Origin: Alteromonas sp. V450
Lineage (GTDB): Bacteria; Pseudomonadota; Gammaproteobacteria; Enterobacterales; Alteromonadaceae
Direction: 5' to 3'
Length of the DNA stretch: 64,000 nt
Assembly: GCF_001885075.1 (NCBI RefSeq)
Contig: NZ_MODU01000004.1
Span: forward strand, 2,108,001-2,172,000
The position numbers and the translations under genes are program-made. Positions 53,901-61,788 of this stretch are shown in pieces. The notes under the pieces are model-generated. The model was not told the origin of the DNA. It did no database searches and worked only from the letters and a program-made list of their open reading frames with translations. Each line of letters begins with the position of its first letter. The first letter of the stretch is position 1.

Positions 53901-56750
53901 GAGGTTCAATGGGAGGCAAGAAGAGCCGATATAGCTTTAAAGCGCGATTGGATTGAAATTGCAGCCGATTGTCACCTGATAACAACCAAATCTGAAGTTT
54001 CGCGTGATGAACTAAAGCAAATTGTTGACTCTGGTGTATTCAGAGTTGACTGGCTTCGGTTATGGTATAAGGAGGTAGGTCTCAAACTGTTAGACGATGA
54101 TGCTGTTGTACTGCTCATTGAACTCGATGAGGCTCGACAGTTAAATGAGCTAGAAGAAACAATTGAGAATTCTAATGCTTACCTTGAACTCGCTCAAATA
54201 GCATTCCAACACGATAACCTAGCCCTTTTTGAAAGGTGTATGAGAAAAACATGGGATTTTGTGCTCGGTTACGGGCATCATAAAGACCCCACCATATTTG
54301 ATGTTTTAAAAGCTGTGGAATACCTTTCCGAAGCTGATCCAGATTCTGCTCTGGAAATATTAGAGCGGATATCACCGATAGTTTTCAATATATCCAAGTT
54401 TACCGATGGGGATGAAACTAGACACTCTAAGCACTCCATATCTTCACTATTAGCAAAGTTAAACCCGCAAACAGCTGCTTCGGTTTATGATCAAGAGCTT
54501 AGCGATGGCGAATGGTATTATGCTGAAGAGACAATACTTAGGCTGCTTGAAAAATGTGACTTTTCTTCGCCGATTACAAAGCATTTATTTCTCACTGGCT
54601 TGCACTCTAGTTGTTACCAAATGCTAAAAGTAAACGTTGAGAATGGAGATCTACATGCTACTCATATTGCTAATGAAACAAAAACCTGTATTGGAATCGA
54701 TATTAAAGAAATCACTGAAGATAAATCGACTGCTGATGAATTTGATGAAAAAATCACTTTACAACCAGCTGATTTTCCACCAGAAAAATTCGAAGAACTG
54801 TCCCTAGCGCTAAACGGGAAAATTAGCACCAGTAGCTTTTTAAAAAATTGGTACAAGTATTGGTGTGAACATGGTCAAGAAGATGCTCTATTAAAGCAGT
54901 TGACACCACTCATTCCAACATTTATTGACCGTTTGAACGACAAACGTCACTTATTAGATCATCTTTTCTACAGTACACAAAAATTCAACGGTAAAGAAAA
55001 AGCATTTAACCTTTTAGTTTTTGCTCACAAAGCCATGGGTGGCTGGTCTGATTGGTACGAGCGTTCGGAAAATAGTATCAACCGACTTAGAGTGGTGGCT
55101 GAGCAATATCCTAAAAAAACAGACGAGTTTATAAAGCTAACAACATCGGAGTTGGATAATTGGAATGATAAATTCGGTAATTTAATCATTCCAAATGATA
55201 AATTAGTCTTTTTACTCTCCCAGAGTGGAAGGAAGGATGAGGCTCTTGAACTGACATTATCGATGGTTGAAAGCTTGGAAGACAGCGTTCGCAATCTTAA
55301 GCTGACTAAACCAGACTGGGATTGGCGTCGTGATGACTCTCTCGATGAAGCATTGGTTAAGTCGTTAATTTCAAGGCTTAAACTTCCAATACCCTCTGTT
55401 AAATTATGGTCTATAGACCAACTTTCAATACTTTTAATTGCACAGCACCCAAAAGTTGAAGAATTATTGAAAGAAGATTTAGCCAATAGAAAGCAAGAGT
55501 CAGAATGTGTAGAAGTGCTATGCGTATTTTTTGCAGCCAAGCATCGGGGCTATGTCTGCCCAAAAGATTTAGGTCATTTAATTACAGCAAGGTCCTCTCT
55601 CTCAGATCTATTAATAGAAGAACTGGAACCTACAACAAAAGGTTTAGGTGAGTATACCTATCCATTTTCACCGATTATCAGCTTAACTCATGATAATAAT
55701 CGATTCGAATACTATCAGGGGAATCATGTACCTTTAATGTACAATTCATGGTTAGAAAAAGAAGAGAAAAGAACGAGTATACCTTTTACCGATTACTTTC
55801 AATCTGAATGGAACACTACATTTGAATATCAGCCTTCAAAAGCAACAAATATTGATTATTTTTTTAGTGGCGATCGTCAAAGGTCTACTGGCCAATTTTA
55901 TACACAGGCAAGTCACCGTGGGCGTTCAGCATATTTAAGAACAATCGAACTAGCCAAAGAGATTTACGGTATGCCGGACTCTTACGCGGGACATTTATCA
56001 ATTCCAGCATTACCTATCGAGCCTGCGTATCTAGCACTTCGCCCTCAAAAACCCAAATGGTTACCAGTTTGGAATGGCATTAACTCCCCTAATGAAGAGC
56101 ACTTGAGCAACTATGTTAAAGAAGCATTAGCCAACTTCTCTCACACAGATGGCAGCCATAACCTTTTGGCATTTTCATTACCTATTAAGGTTGATGACAA
56201 TACCTGGATTGATTTAACTGCTGTAAAGGTGAACTCTGAAGTAAGGCTGACACCGGACATGCATATAAAAGAACGTTCTAACTGCATTGCTGTTGGCAAC
56301 CTTCTAGATAAGGAGCTGTCATATGAACTTGGTGCGAGTCAGCCACATGAAAATCCTACAATGGCCGGCACTTCGTATCCATTTATGAGGTATGGTCATT
56401 GGCACTCTGACCTCGAGTCACGTGGACTCTACATCCCAAAATGCACAATTGATGAAAAAAAAATTACAGGCTCATCCTACAATGGCTTGTTTTACTACAC
56501 TATTGGCAGCGCCACTATTGGATTTTCATCATTCTGGTACAGCAACTGGCAACCAATTCATCCGAAAGGAGTTCGGTCCCTATGTGGTACTTATACAGCG
56601 GTCAGCAAGGAAAAGCTTGGGATATGGTCAAGCTTGGTTGATAAACAGCAAAAACAATGTTACGTCTGCAATGCCACCGTTCTTAGCTCAGAAGCAAGCT
56701 ATAGAGAATACGACCAGCACGAGTTTAACTTTTTAGTTTACCAAGACTGA
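50979..56750 (+). CDS. Giant STAND NTPase with N-terminal Cap4-like nuclease domain (Avs-like)
   Basis: The protein has 1,923 residues starting at 50,979, where ATGA overlaps the stop of the preceding gene; an upstream frame start at 50,925 was rejected for that reason. The N-terminal 200 or so residues look like the Cap4/DUF4297 nuclease: GYDYQ (12-16), E40, DD (53-54) and QVK (68-70). A STAND-type NTPase follows with Walker A GKPGVGKS (276-283) and Walker B LVLIDGLDHV (366-375). About 1,000 residues of helical repeats come next, and a distinct C-terminal domain with CYVC near the end. This is the plan of Avs antiphage sensors: repeats bind a phage protein, the NTPase assembles, and the nuclease fires. 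Its target is unknown. Confidence 0.75.
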   Translation: MKVKNSAIIYTGYDYQTLQGIKLLANWLHSPASYIRVAFEADNDSNETPEGIDDVVCERPNGIKDFWQVKFTPSPEKDENCLTWDWLLKISGKTARSRSILKKLYDAINAVPAEKLGDVVLLTNKRPDRSMESCLRGSKIDFHQVNDDSQQEVIRQLGNREAAMFLFSKLTVQHSDGDYLTIKRSVRAELLKFSDDTGVERLIARAREWAMFQNNPPENGWIYLHHVREVLSPKRPEPIPEIFSVPEDYCLPDSDFHNALLARISSSNGEVITLTGKPGVGKSTYLSFLCQELEDQEIPLLRHHYFLSLGDTTEDRLSPRVVAESLLHQINSFHKEANASTSHPENLRDALVTCANYYKDRGKPFLVLIDGLDHVWRDNAKNKKPLDETFRQLLPTTVNLVILVGTQPVDDDLLPHTLLTHSPKNEWHWLPEMSGNSIYEYLKLHIESGRLFSNGHEDHVDEEIQKSAGALLKATNGYPLHMIYSSEYLSHHGLALSYWQIEKLPPCSDGNITTYYSELWRNLNYRQKDVLHLCSGFQFAWPRPAIGCVVKDIHEYAPSVDAVAHMLSEGVCGVRPFHESLVVFVRSQEEHEERISALLPFVCEWLNLSAPIHLKDNWLWSCLARMGSTSELREGVVRDWILDKLITGMPVKSCIRLLSEAETYAFEELEYAEAYGHRALKTRLINGPEFQTWDSNNLSILSLILADEASINELISGQNEYSPTKLSILAIALWYRGAVDQAELLSQKAIDRYRAKTKLLSSRHSQDNEAEAAVLIKAGVLTDSLNYDAIIEGGNFSNWPDGYVASFRRACRTKKELGLLFRAWQCLPSNSNHIGQIELDAIRLSIIEGADIARRPEYSAFSSQTLSQFLDIFSKKKFASIKTHLFDGLSETVFKVEKPGGYHSWFFSSLCTRLSAEGDFSWLPVSATSDRADVSAHYVLLNELSDWIANELLAGNTLNFDVVCAMFPLWPILDEVQWEARRADIALKRDWIEIAADCHLITTKSEVSRDELKQIVDSGVFRVDWLRLWYKEVGLKLLDDDAVVLLIELDEARQLNELEETIENSNAYLELAQIAFQHDNLALFERCMRKTWDFVLGYGHHKDPTIFDVLKAVEYLSEADPDSALEILERISPIVFNISKFTDGDETRHSKHSISSLLAKLNPQTAASVYDQELSDGEWYYAEETILRLLEKCDFSSPITKHLFLTGLHSSCYQMLKVNVENGDLHATHIANETKTCIGIDIKEITEDKSTADEFDEKITLQPADFPPEKFEELSLALNGKISTSSFLKNWYKYWCEHGQEDALLKQLTPLIPTFIDRLNDKRHLLDHLFYSTQKFNGKEKAFNLLVFAHKAMGGWSDWYERSENSINRLRVVAEQYPKKTDEFIKLTTSELDNWNDKFGNLIIPNDKLVFLLSQSGRKDEALELTLSMVESLEDSVRNLKLTKPDWDWRRDDSLDEALVKSLISRLKLPIPSVKLWSIDQLSILLIAQHPKVEELLKEDLANRKQESECVEVLCVFFAAKHRGYVCPKDLGHLITARSSLSDLLIEELEPTTKGLGEYTYPFSPIISLTHDNNRFEYYQGNHVPLMYNSWLEKEEKRTSIPFTDYFQSEWNTTFEYQPSKATNIDYFFSGDRQRSTGQFYTQASHRGRSAYLRTIELAKEIYGMPDSYAGHLSIPALPIEPAYLALRPQKPKWLPVWNGINSPNEEHLSNYVKEALANFSHTDGSHNLLAFSLPIKVDDNTWIDLTAVKVNSEVRLTPDMHIKERSNCIAVGNLLDKELSYELGASQPHENPTMAGTSYPFMRYGHWHSDLESRGLYIPKCTIDEKKITGSSYNGLFYYTIGSATIGFSSFWYSNWQPIHPKGVRSLCGTYTAVSKEKLGIWSSLVDKQQKQCYVCNATVLSSEASYREYDQHEFNFLVYQD

Positions 56751-56776
56751 AGCTATCTATGAGTATTTCAATGTAA

Positions 56777-56806
56777 AAAAGGCGAACCATCTCTGGTTCG
56801 CCTTTT
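56777..56806 (+). terminator. Terminator of the defence operon
   Basis: AAAAGGCGAACCA and TGGTTCGCCTTTT form a perfect 13-bp stem with a TCTC loop, 27 bp past the stop codon of the STAND gene. The A and T runs on both sides make it work in either direction. Confidence 0.9.
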
Positions 56807-56860
56807 CTAAATCATGCGTTCACAAGCTTAATTTTTTCGCCCGTCTGTTCTATACCCATA

Positions 56861-56890
56861 AAAAAGTGAGCTCACAAAAGCTCACTTTTT
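56861..56890. terminator. Second bidirectional terminator near the right end
   Basis: AAAAAGTGAGCT and AGCTCACTTTTT pair perfectly around CACAAA. It lies between the operon terminator and the right-end repeats and could block transcripts coming out of gcvP into the element. Confidence 0.85.
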
Positions 56891-56902
56891 CTAATTTTTA
56901 CT

Positions 56903-56964
56903 TTCAAACTTTATTAAAGTTTCAAACTTGTTTTTGTTGTTTCAAACTTAATTCGAAAGTGACA
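56903..56964. other. Right end of element 2: terminus plus three close TnsB-type sites
   Basis: TTCAAACTT occurs at 56,903, 56,921 and 56,941, spaced 18 and 20 bp, ending in TTCGAAAGTGACA at 56,964. The inward reading TGTCACTTTCGAATTAAG matches the left terminus. Close spacing on this side and wide spacing on the left make the two ends unequal, as in Tn7, where this fixes orientation. Confidence 0.9.
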
Positions 56965-56969
56965 CAAAC
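56965..56969. repeat. Right copy of the target-site duplication (CAAAC)
   Basis: Identical to 21,207-21,211. It is followed by ACC and then CTA, the reverse complement of the gcvP TAG stop codon at 56,973-56,975, so the insertion left gcvP intact. Confidence 0.88.
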
Positions 56970-56972
56970 ACC

Positions 56973-59882
56973 CTATTCCTCAACATAACTCTCGATGCTA
57001 GGGCAAGAACAGATCAGGTTGCGGTCGCCGAATACGTCATCAATACGGTTAACCGTTGGCCAGAATTTGTTTCTGTGCACTTCTGGCGCTGGGTACGCCG
57101 CTAGCATGCGGTCGTAGCTGCGGTTCCAGTCGCTGTCACAGATGTCTGCTAGCGTGTGCGGTGCATTGTGCAGTGGATTGTCAGTGGCATCCCACTCGCC
57201 GCTTTCTACTTTTGCTACTTCTTCACGAATACTGATCATGGCATTAATGAAACGGTCTAGTTCGTACTTCGCTTCCGACTCTGTTGGCTCAATCATAAGC
57301 GTACCTGCTACTGGGAAGCTCATGGTTGGCGCGTGGAAGCCGTAGTCGTTTAGGCGCTTCGCAATGTCTACTTCGGTTACACCGCTTGCTTCTTTTAGCG
57401 GGCGCAGGTCAACAATACATTCGTGAGCAACACGGTCGTTGTTACCTTTGTAAAGTACCTTGTAGTGCCCTTCTAGCTTCTTGGCTACGTAGTTAGCGTT
57501 AAGAATAGCCACTTCGGTTGCACGGCGTAGGCCTGCGCTACCCATCATTTTGATATACATGTAGCTAATAGGCAGAATAGATGCACTGCCCCATGGCGCT
57601 GCCGATACTGCACCACAGTCTTTACCTGCGGTTTCTACGTTAACAACCGTGTGGTTTGGTAGAAATGGCGCAAGGTGCGACTTAACACCAATTGGCCCCA
57701 TACCTGGGCCGCCACCACCGTGTGGAATACAGAAGGTTTTGTGCAAGTTAAGGTGCGACACATCTGAACCAATGAAGCCAGGTGATGTAATGCCCACCTG
57801 CGCGTTCATGTTCGCGCCGTCCATATAAACCTGGCCGCCATATTGGTGAACAATGTCGCAAATCTCGCGTACGGTTTCTTCATATACACCGTGGGTAGAC
57901 GGGTATGTGATCATGGCGCACGATAGATTGTCGCCCACTTCTTCCGCTTTTTTGCGAAGGTCGTCAAGGTCTACGTTACCTTTGCTGTCACAGGCGACTA
58001 CTACCACTTTAAGGCTAACCATCTGCGCAGACGCAGGGTTAGTACCGTGGGCCGAGCTTGGAATTAAGCACACATTTCTGTGACCTTCGCCGCGGCTTTC
58101 ATGATAGCGTTGAATGGCCAATAGGCCTGCGTATTCACCTTGCGCACCTGAGTTAGGCTGCATTGAAAGCGCGTCGTAGCCTGTTACGTTAATTAGCCAC
58201 TCGCTAAGCTCGGCAATCATTTCTTGGTAGCCCGCTGCTTGATCTAGTGGTGCAAACGGGTGAAGCTGACCAAATTCAGCCCATGTTACTGGGATCATTT
58301 CAGCCGTCGCGTTTAGCTTCATGGTGCACGAACCCAATGAAATCATTGAGTGGTTAAGCGCCAAGTCTTTGTTTTCAAGGCTCTTAATGTAACGCAGCAT
58401 CTCTGTTTCAGAGTGATACTTGTTAAACACTTCGTGCGTTAGGAAGTCGCTAGTACGTACTAAATCTTCAGGAATAGATTTCACGTCTTGCGTGGTTACT
58501 TCAGCGTCTAGGCCTTCTACTGTTAGGCCGTGATCGTCACCAAGCAATACGTCGAATAGCGCAACAATGTCTTCACGTGTGGTGGTTTCGTCTAGCGACA
58601 CACCTACCGCACCGTCAAGGTCTGCGCGCAGGTTCATGCCTTTTGCATAGGCTTTCTCTAGTACGTCTTCTTTGTTGCTTACCATCACGGTTAGCGTGTC
58701 GAAGTACGTGCTGTGCTTAAGAGCAACACCTTTTTCTGCACCTTTCTGGTTTAAACCAGTAGCAAGAATGTCGGCAAAACGGTGAATGCGCTCAGCAATG
58801 GTTTTAAGGCCTTGTGGGCCGTGGTACACCGCGTAGAAGCTAGCCATGTTGGCTAGTAGCACCTGCGCTGTACAAATGTTCGAGTTCGCTTTTTCGCGGC
58901 GAATGTGCTGCTCACGGGTTTGTAGCGCCATACGCAGTGCTGGGCGACCACGGGTGTCTTTACTTACACCAATAATACGGCCAGGTAGTGAACGCTTGTA
59001 GCTGTCGCGCGTTGCAAAGAATGCCGCATGTGGGCCACCATAGCCCATAGGTACACCAAAGCGCTGTGCACTACCAAGTGCAACGTCTGCACCTAGCTCG
59101 CCTGGCGACTTAAGCATTACCAAGCTCATAAGATCAGCGGCTACTGCCACAATGCCTTTTTTCGCTTGTACTGCAGCAATAATGTCGCTGATGTCTTTTA
59201 CTTCACCTGTAGACGTTGGATATTGAAGTAGTGCGCCGAATACGTCGTGTTCGGCAGCTTCTTCTGCCGCACCTTTGATGATTTCAAAACCAAACATTTC
59301 AGCGCGGGTTTGTACCACGTCTAATGTTTGTGGGTGAACGTCGTTAGCAACGAAGAACGCGTTCGCTTTTTTGTTTTTAGATACACGCTTAGCAAGGCCC
59401 ATGGCTTCTGCCGCCGCTGTACCTTCATCAAGTAACGACGCCGACGCTAGCTCTAAGCCAGTTAGGTCAATGGTCACTTGTTGGAAGTTAAGAATAGCCT
59501 CTAAACGACCTTGGGCAATTTCTGGCTGGTAAGGCGTGTACGCTGTGTACCAGCCCGGATTTTCTAGCACGTTGCGCAAAATAACGTTTGGTACGTGCGT
59601 ATCGTAGTAACCCATACCTATGAAAGAACGGTTAATTTTGTTCTTTTGCGCAACGGCTTTTAATTCACTTAATGCTTCAACTTCTGTCGCCCCTTCGCCA
59701 CATTTTAGTGGCTCTGGTAGCGCAATACCTGCCGGTACAGTTTGCTCGATCAGATCGTCTAATGAGCTTGCACCAATGGCAGACAGCATTTCTTCAATTT
59801 CGCCTTTACCCGGGCCAATGTGACGACGGATAAATGTATCTTTTTGCTCTAGTTGAGCCAATGTAGGGGAAGTATTCGACAT
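56973..59882 (-). CDS. gcvP: Glycine dehydrogenase (decarboxylating), P-protein
   Basis: The protein has 969 residues from the ATG at 59,882 ([10 protein letters not shown]); an upstream in-frame start was not used. It decarboxylates glycine and passes the aminomethyl group to the lipoyl arm of GcvH. The pyridoxal-phosphate lysine lies in [20 protein letters not shown]. The N- and C-terminal halves show the usual internal resemblance. The protein is complete up to SIESYVEE. The 3' end of this gene is the proposed attachment site of the Tn7-like elements. Confidence 0.97.
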   Translation of the reverse strand: MSNTSPTLAQLEQKDTFIRRHIGPGKGEIEEMLSAIGASSLDDLIEQTVPAGIALPEPLKCGEGATEVEALSELKAVAQKNKINRSFIGMGYYDTHVPNVILRNVLENPGWYTAYTPYQPEIAQGRLEAILNFQQVTIDLTGLELASASLLDEGTAAAEAMGLAKRVSKNKKANAFFVANDVHPQTLDVVQTRAEMFGFEIIKGAAEEAAEHDVFGALLQYPTSTGEVKDISDIIAAVQAKKGIVAVAADLMSLVMLKSPGELGADVALGSAQRFGVPMGYGGPHAAFFATRDSYKRSLPGRIIGVSKDTRGRPALRMALQTREQHIRREKANSNICTAQVLLANMASFYAVYHGPQGLKTIAERIHRFADILATGLNQKGAEKGVALKHSTYFDTLTVMVSNKEDVLEKAYAKGMNLRADLDGAVGVSLDETTTREDIVALFDVLLGDDHGLTVEGLDAEVTTQDVKSIPEDLVRTSDFLTHEVFNKYHSETEMLRYIKSLENKDLALNHSMISLGSCTMKLNATAEMIPVTWAEFGQLHPFAPLDQAAGYQEMIAELSEWLINVTGYDALSMQPNSGAQGEYAGLLAIQRYHESRGEGHRNVCLIPSSAHGTNPASAQMVSLKVVVVACDSKGNVDLDDLRKKAEEVGDNLSCAMITYPSTHGVYEETVREICDIVHQYGGQVYMDGANMNAQVGITSPGFIGSDVSHLNLHKTFCIPHGGGGPGMGPIGVKSHLAPFLPNHTVVNVETAGKDCGAVSAAPWGSASILPISYMYIKMMGSAGLRRATEVAILNANYVAKKLEGHYKVLYKGNNDRVAHECIVDLRPLKEASGVTEVDIAKRLNDYGFHAPTMSFPVAGTLMIEPTESEAKYELDRFINAMISIREEVAKVESGEWDATDNPLHNAPHTLADICDSDWNRSYDRMLAAYPAPEVHRNKFWPTVNRIDDVFGDRNLICSCPSIESYVEE

Positions 59883-59937
59883 AACGTTGTTAAGCACTCG
59901 TAATGGTTGCCGCAAGGGCGCGTTAAATCTTTAAGTT

Positions 59938-59968
59938 AAAAAGGGGCGCTAAACCTAGGCCCCTTTTT
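59938..59968 (-). terminator. Terminator between gcvH and gcvP
   Basis: AAAAAGGGGC and GCCCCTTTTT form a 10-bp stem with an 11-base loop. It lies between gcvH and gcvP, so gcvP may have its own promoter or receive only part of the gcvTH transcripts. Confidence 0.75.
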
Positions 59969-60000
59969 TAAACTGTATATCTGTGAAACTGCGTAACGAA

Positions 60001-60390
60001 TTACTCTTCGTCAATGCTGTTTTCGTAGCCTTCAGCGTCTAGTAGGCCTTCTACTTCTGTCGCGTCGTCAGCTTTAATTTTAAATAGCCAACCGTCACCA
60101 TATGGGTCAGAGTTAACGAGCTCTGGTGAATCTTCTAGATCTTCGTTAATCGCCACTACTTCACCTGAGATTGGCGCGTAAACGTCAGACGCTGCTTTTA
60201 CAGACTCAGCAACACAAATGTCGTCGCCAGTGCTTACTGCGTCGCCAACATCTGGCAAATCAACAAATACCATGTCGCCAAGTAAACCTTGTGCGTGCTC
60301 AGAAATACCTACAGTGAAAACACCGTCACCTTCAGGGCGAACCCATTCGTGTGTAGCGGCATAGCGTAAATCAGTTGGGATGTTGCTCAT
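60001..60390 (-). CDS. gcvH: Glycine cleavage system H protein
   Basis: A 129-residue lipoyl carrier with the modified lysine in the ESVKAASD motif. It shuttles the aminomethyl group from GcvP to GcvT. Normal length for the family; 51 bp separate it from gcvT. Confidence 0.96.
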   Translation of the reverse strand: MSNIPTDLRYAATHEWVRPEGDGVFTVGISEHAQGLLGDMVFVDLPDVGDAVSTGDDICVAESVKAASDVYAPISGEVVAINEDLEDSPELVNSDPYGDGWLFKIKADDATEVEGLLDAEGYENSIDEE

Positions 60391-60441
60391 AATCGTTCCT
60401 GTTATTCTCTGTTAACTTTTGGGGCCTAGTAGCTGTTGGCC

Positions 60442-61521
60442 TTATAAAACACTTTTTCCATTGCGAACAAAGGAGGGCTTAACCACTTTTACTGTAACCC
60501 ACTTTTTGCGCATTTCCACTTCTACTGTTTCACCAACATCACGTGGTACTCGTGCCATTGCAATTGAGTGACCCAGCGTTGGAGAGAACGTACCGGAAGT
60601 GATAACGCCTTCGCCGCTCTCAGTTTTCACTTTAAGGCCATGACGTAGCACGCCTTTTTCAGTCATTACCAAGCCTACTAGCTTGTCAGTACCCGCTTCG
60701 CGCTGCGCTTCTAGCGCTTTACGCCCTACGAAGTCACGTTCTGCCGGTTCCCATGCAATTGTCCAGCCCATGTTAGCGGCTAGTGGCGATACGGTTTCAT
60801 CCATATCTTGGCCGTACAGGTTCATGCCTGCTTCTAGGCGAAGTGTATCGCGAGCACCTAGGCCGCATGGCTTTACGCCCGCGTCTAGTAGGGCTTGCCA
60901 GAAGCTTTCCGCTTGCTCTGCAGGCACCATAATTTCGTAGCCTGCTTCACCGGTGTAACCCGTGGTAGCAATGAATAAGTCTTCCGCTTGTACGCCAAAG
61001 AATGGCTTCATGCCCGCTACCGCTTCTTTTTGCGCCGCGCTGAACAAGGTGGCAGCTTTTTCTTTAGCGTTAGGGCCTTGCACGGCAATCATGGCAAATT
61101 CAGGGCGTTCAGTAATGGTTACGTCAAAGCCTTCTGCTTTACTCATTAACCAATTCATGTCTTTTTCGCGCGTTGCTGAGTTAACCACCAGGCGATAGTT
61201 GGTTTCGTCGAAGTGATAAACAATAAGGTCGTCTACCACACCACCTTCTTCATTCAGCATGCCGCTGTATAGCGCCTTGCCTTTTTCTTTTAATTTAGCC
61301 ACATCGTTGGCTAGAAGGTACTGAAGATACGCTTTGGCTTGTGCGCCTTTAACGTCAACAATAGTCATATGAGACACATCGAACATACCGGCGTCTTGAC
61401 GCACAGCGTGATGCTCTTCAATTTGTGAACCGTAGTTTATTGGCATATCCCAGCCGAAGAAATCGACCATTTTCGCACCCGCTTCTAGGTGCTTTGCGTG
61501 TAGGGCGGTGGTGTTAGACAT
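60442..61521 (-). CDS. gcvT: Aminomethyltransferase (glycine cleavage T protein)
   Basis: A 359-residue protein that transfers the methylene group from GcvH to tetrahydrofolate and releases ammonia. Typical motifs are [14 protein letters not shown] near the N terminus, [11 protein letters not shown], the GYTGEAGYE strand and [17 protein letters not shown]. It is first in the gcvT-gcvH order. No glycine riboswitch was recognised in the 267-bp gap upstream. Confidence 0.96.
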   Translation of the reverse strand: MSNTTALHAKHLEAGAKMVDFFGWDMPINYGSQIEEHHAVRQDAGMFDVSHMTIVDVKGAQAKAYLQYLLANDVAKLKEKGKALYSGMLNEEGGVVDDLIVYHFDETNYRLVVNSATREKDMNWLMSKAEGFDVTITERPEFAMIAVQGPNAKEKAATLFSAAQKEAVAGMKPFFGVQAEDLFIATTGYTGEAGYEIMVPAEQAESFWQALLDAGVKPCGLGARDTLRLEAGMNLYGQDMDETVSPLAANMGWTIAWEPAERDFVGRKALEAQREAGTDKLVGLVMTEKGVLRHGLKVKTESGEGVITSGTFSPTLGHSIAMARVPRDVGETVEVEMRKKWVTVKVVKPSFVRNGKSVL

Positions 61522-61672
61522 TCCACTTACTCTTTTTTAATGTATAGGTAGAAAACGCCACTGAGTATAGTGAGCTAACGTTTGTGCAACAAATTGGAAA
61601 TATTTATCAATACATTTAAAAACCAAATGTATTAGTGGGTACTTATGAGAAACGTAAATATAAAACACGCTG

Positions 61673-61707
61673 TCTATAGGGCGTGACCGCAGTCATCGCC
61701 CTATAGA
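61673..61707 (-). terminator. Strong hairpin downstream of the RND gene
   Basis: TCTATAGGGCG and CGCCCTATAGA pair perfectly over 11 bp, extended inside by TGAC and GTCA around CGCA. On the minus strand a GTTTTATATTT run follows nearby, so it probably ends the RND pump transcript. The rest of 61,522-61,788 holds only the likely gcvT promoter region. Confidence 0.65.
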
Positions 61708-61788
61708 TGAGTATATAGCTTGGCCTGTAACTATGTTTTTATTTAAGCAGGCTTATATGGTCAGCGTCTTAATTTTACACAAATTTAA

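Larger units (their letters stand above)
21212..56964. mobile_element. Element 2: complete Tn7-like transposon, 35.75 kb
   Basis: Both termini begin TGTCA. Read inwards the ends agree as TGTCA(G/C)(A/T)TTCGAAT(A/T)AAGTTTG(C/A)AAC, and CAAAC flanks both sides. Contents in order: copper-resistance cluster, two MbcA/ParS-like genes, tnsD-tniQ-tnsC-tnsB-tnsA (minus strand), then a three-gene defence-like operon (plus strand) between tnsA and the right end. The right end lies nine bases before the first base of the gcvP stop triplet, on the 3' side of the gene. With intact ends and an intact set of tns frames, it should be capable of movement. Confidence 0.92.

Noticed and set aside
61522-61788. 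Glycine riboswitch upstream of gcvT
   Set aside because: No tandem glycine-aptamer sequence could be recognised; the only strong structure is a hairpin that fits the end of the neighbouring RND gene.
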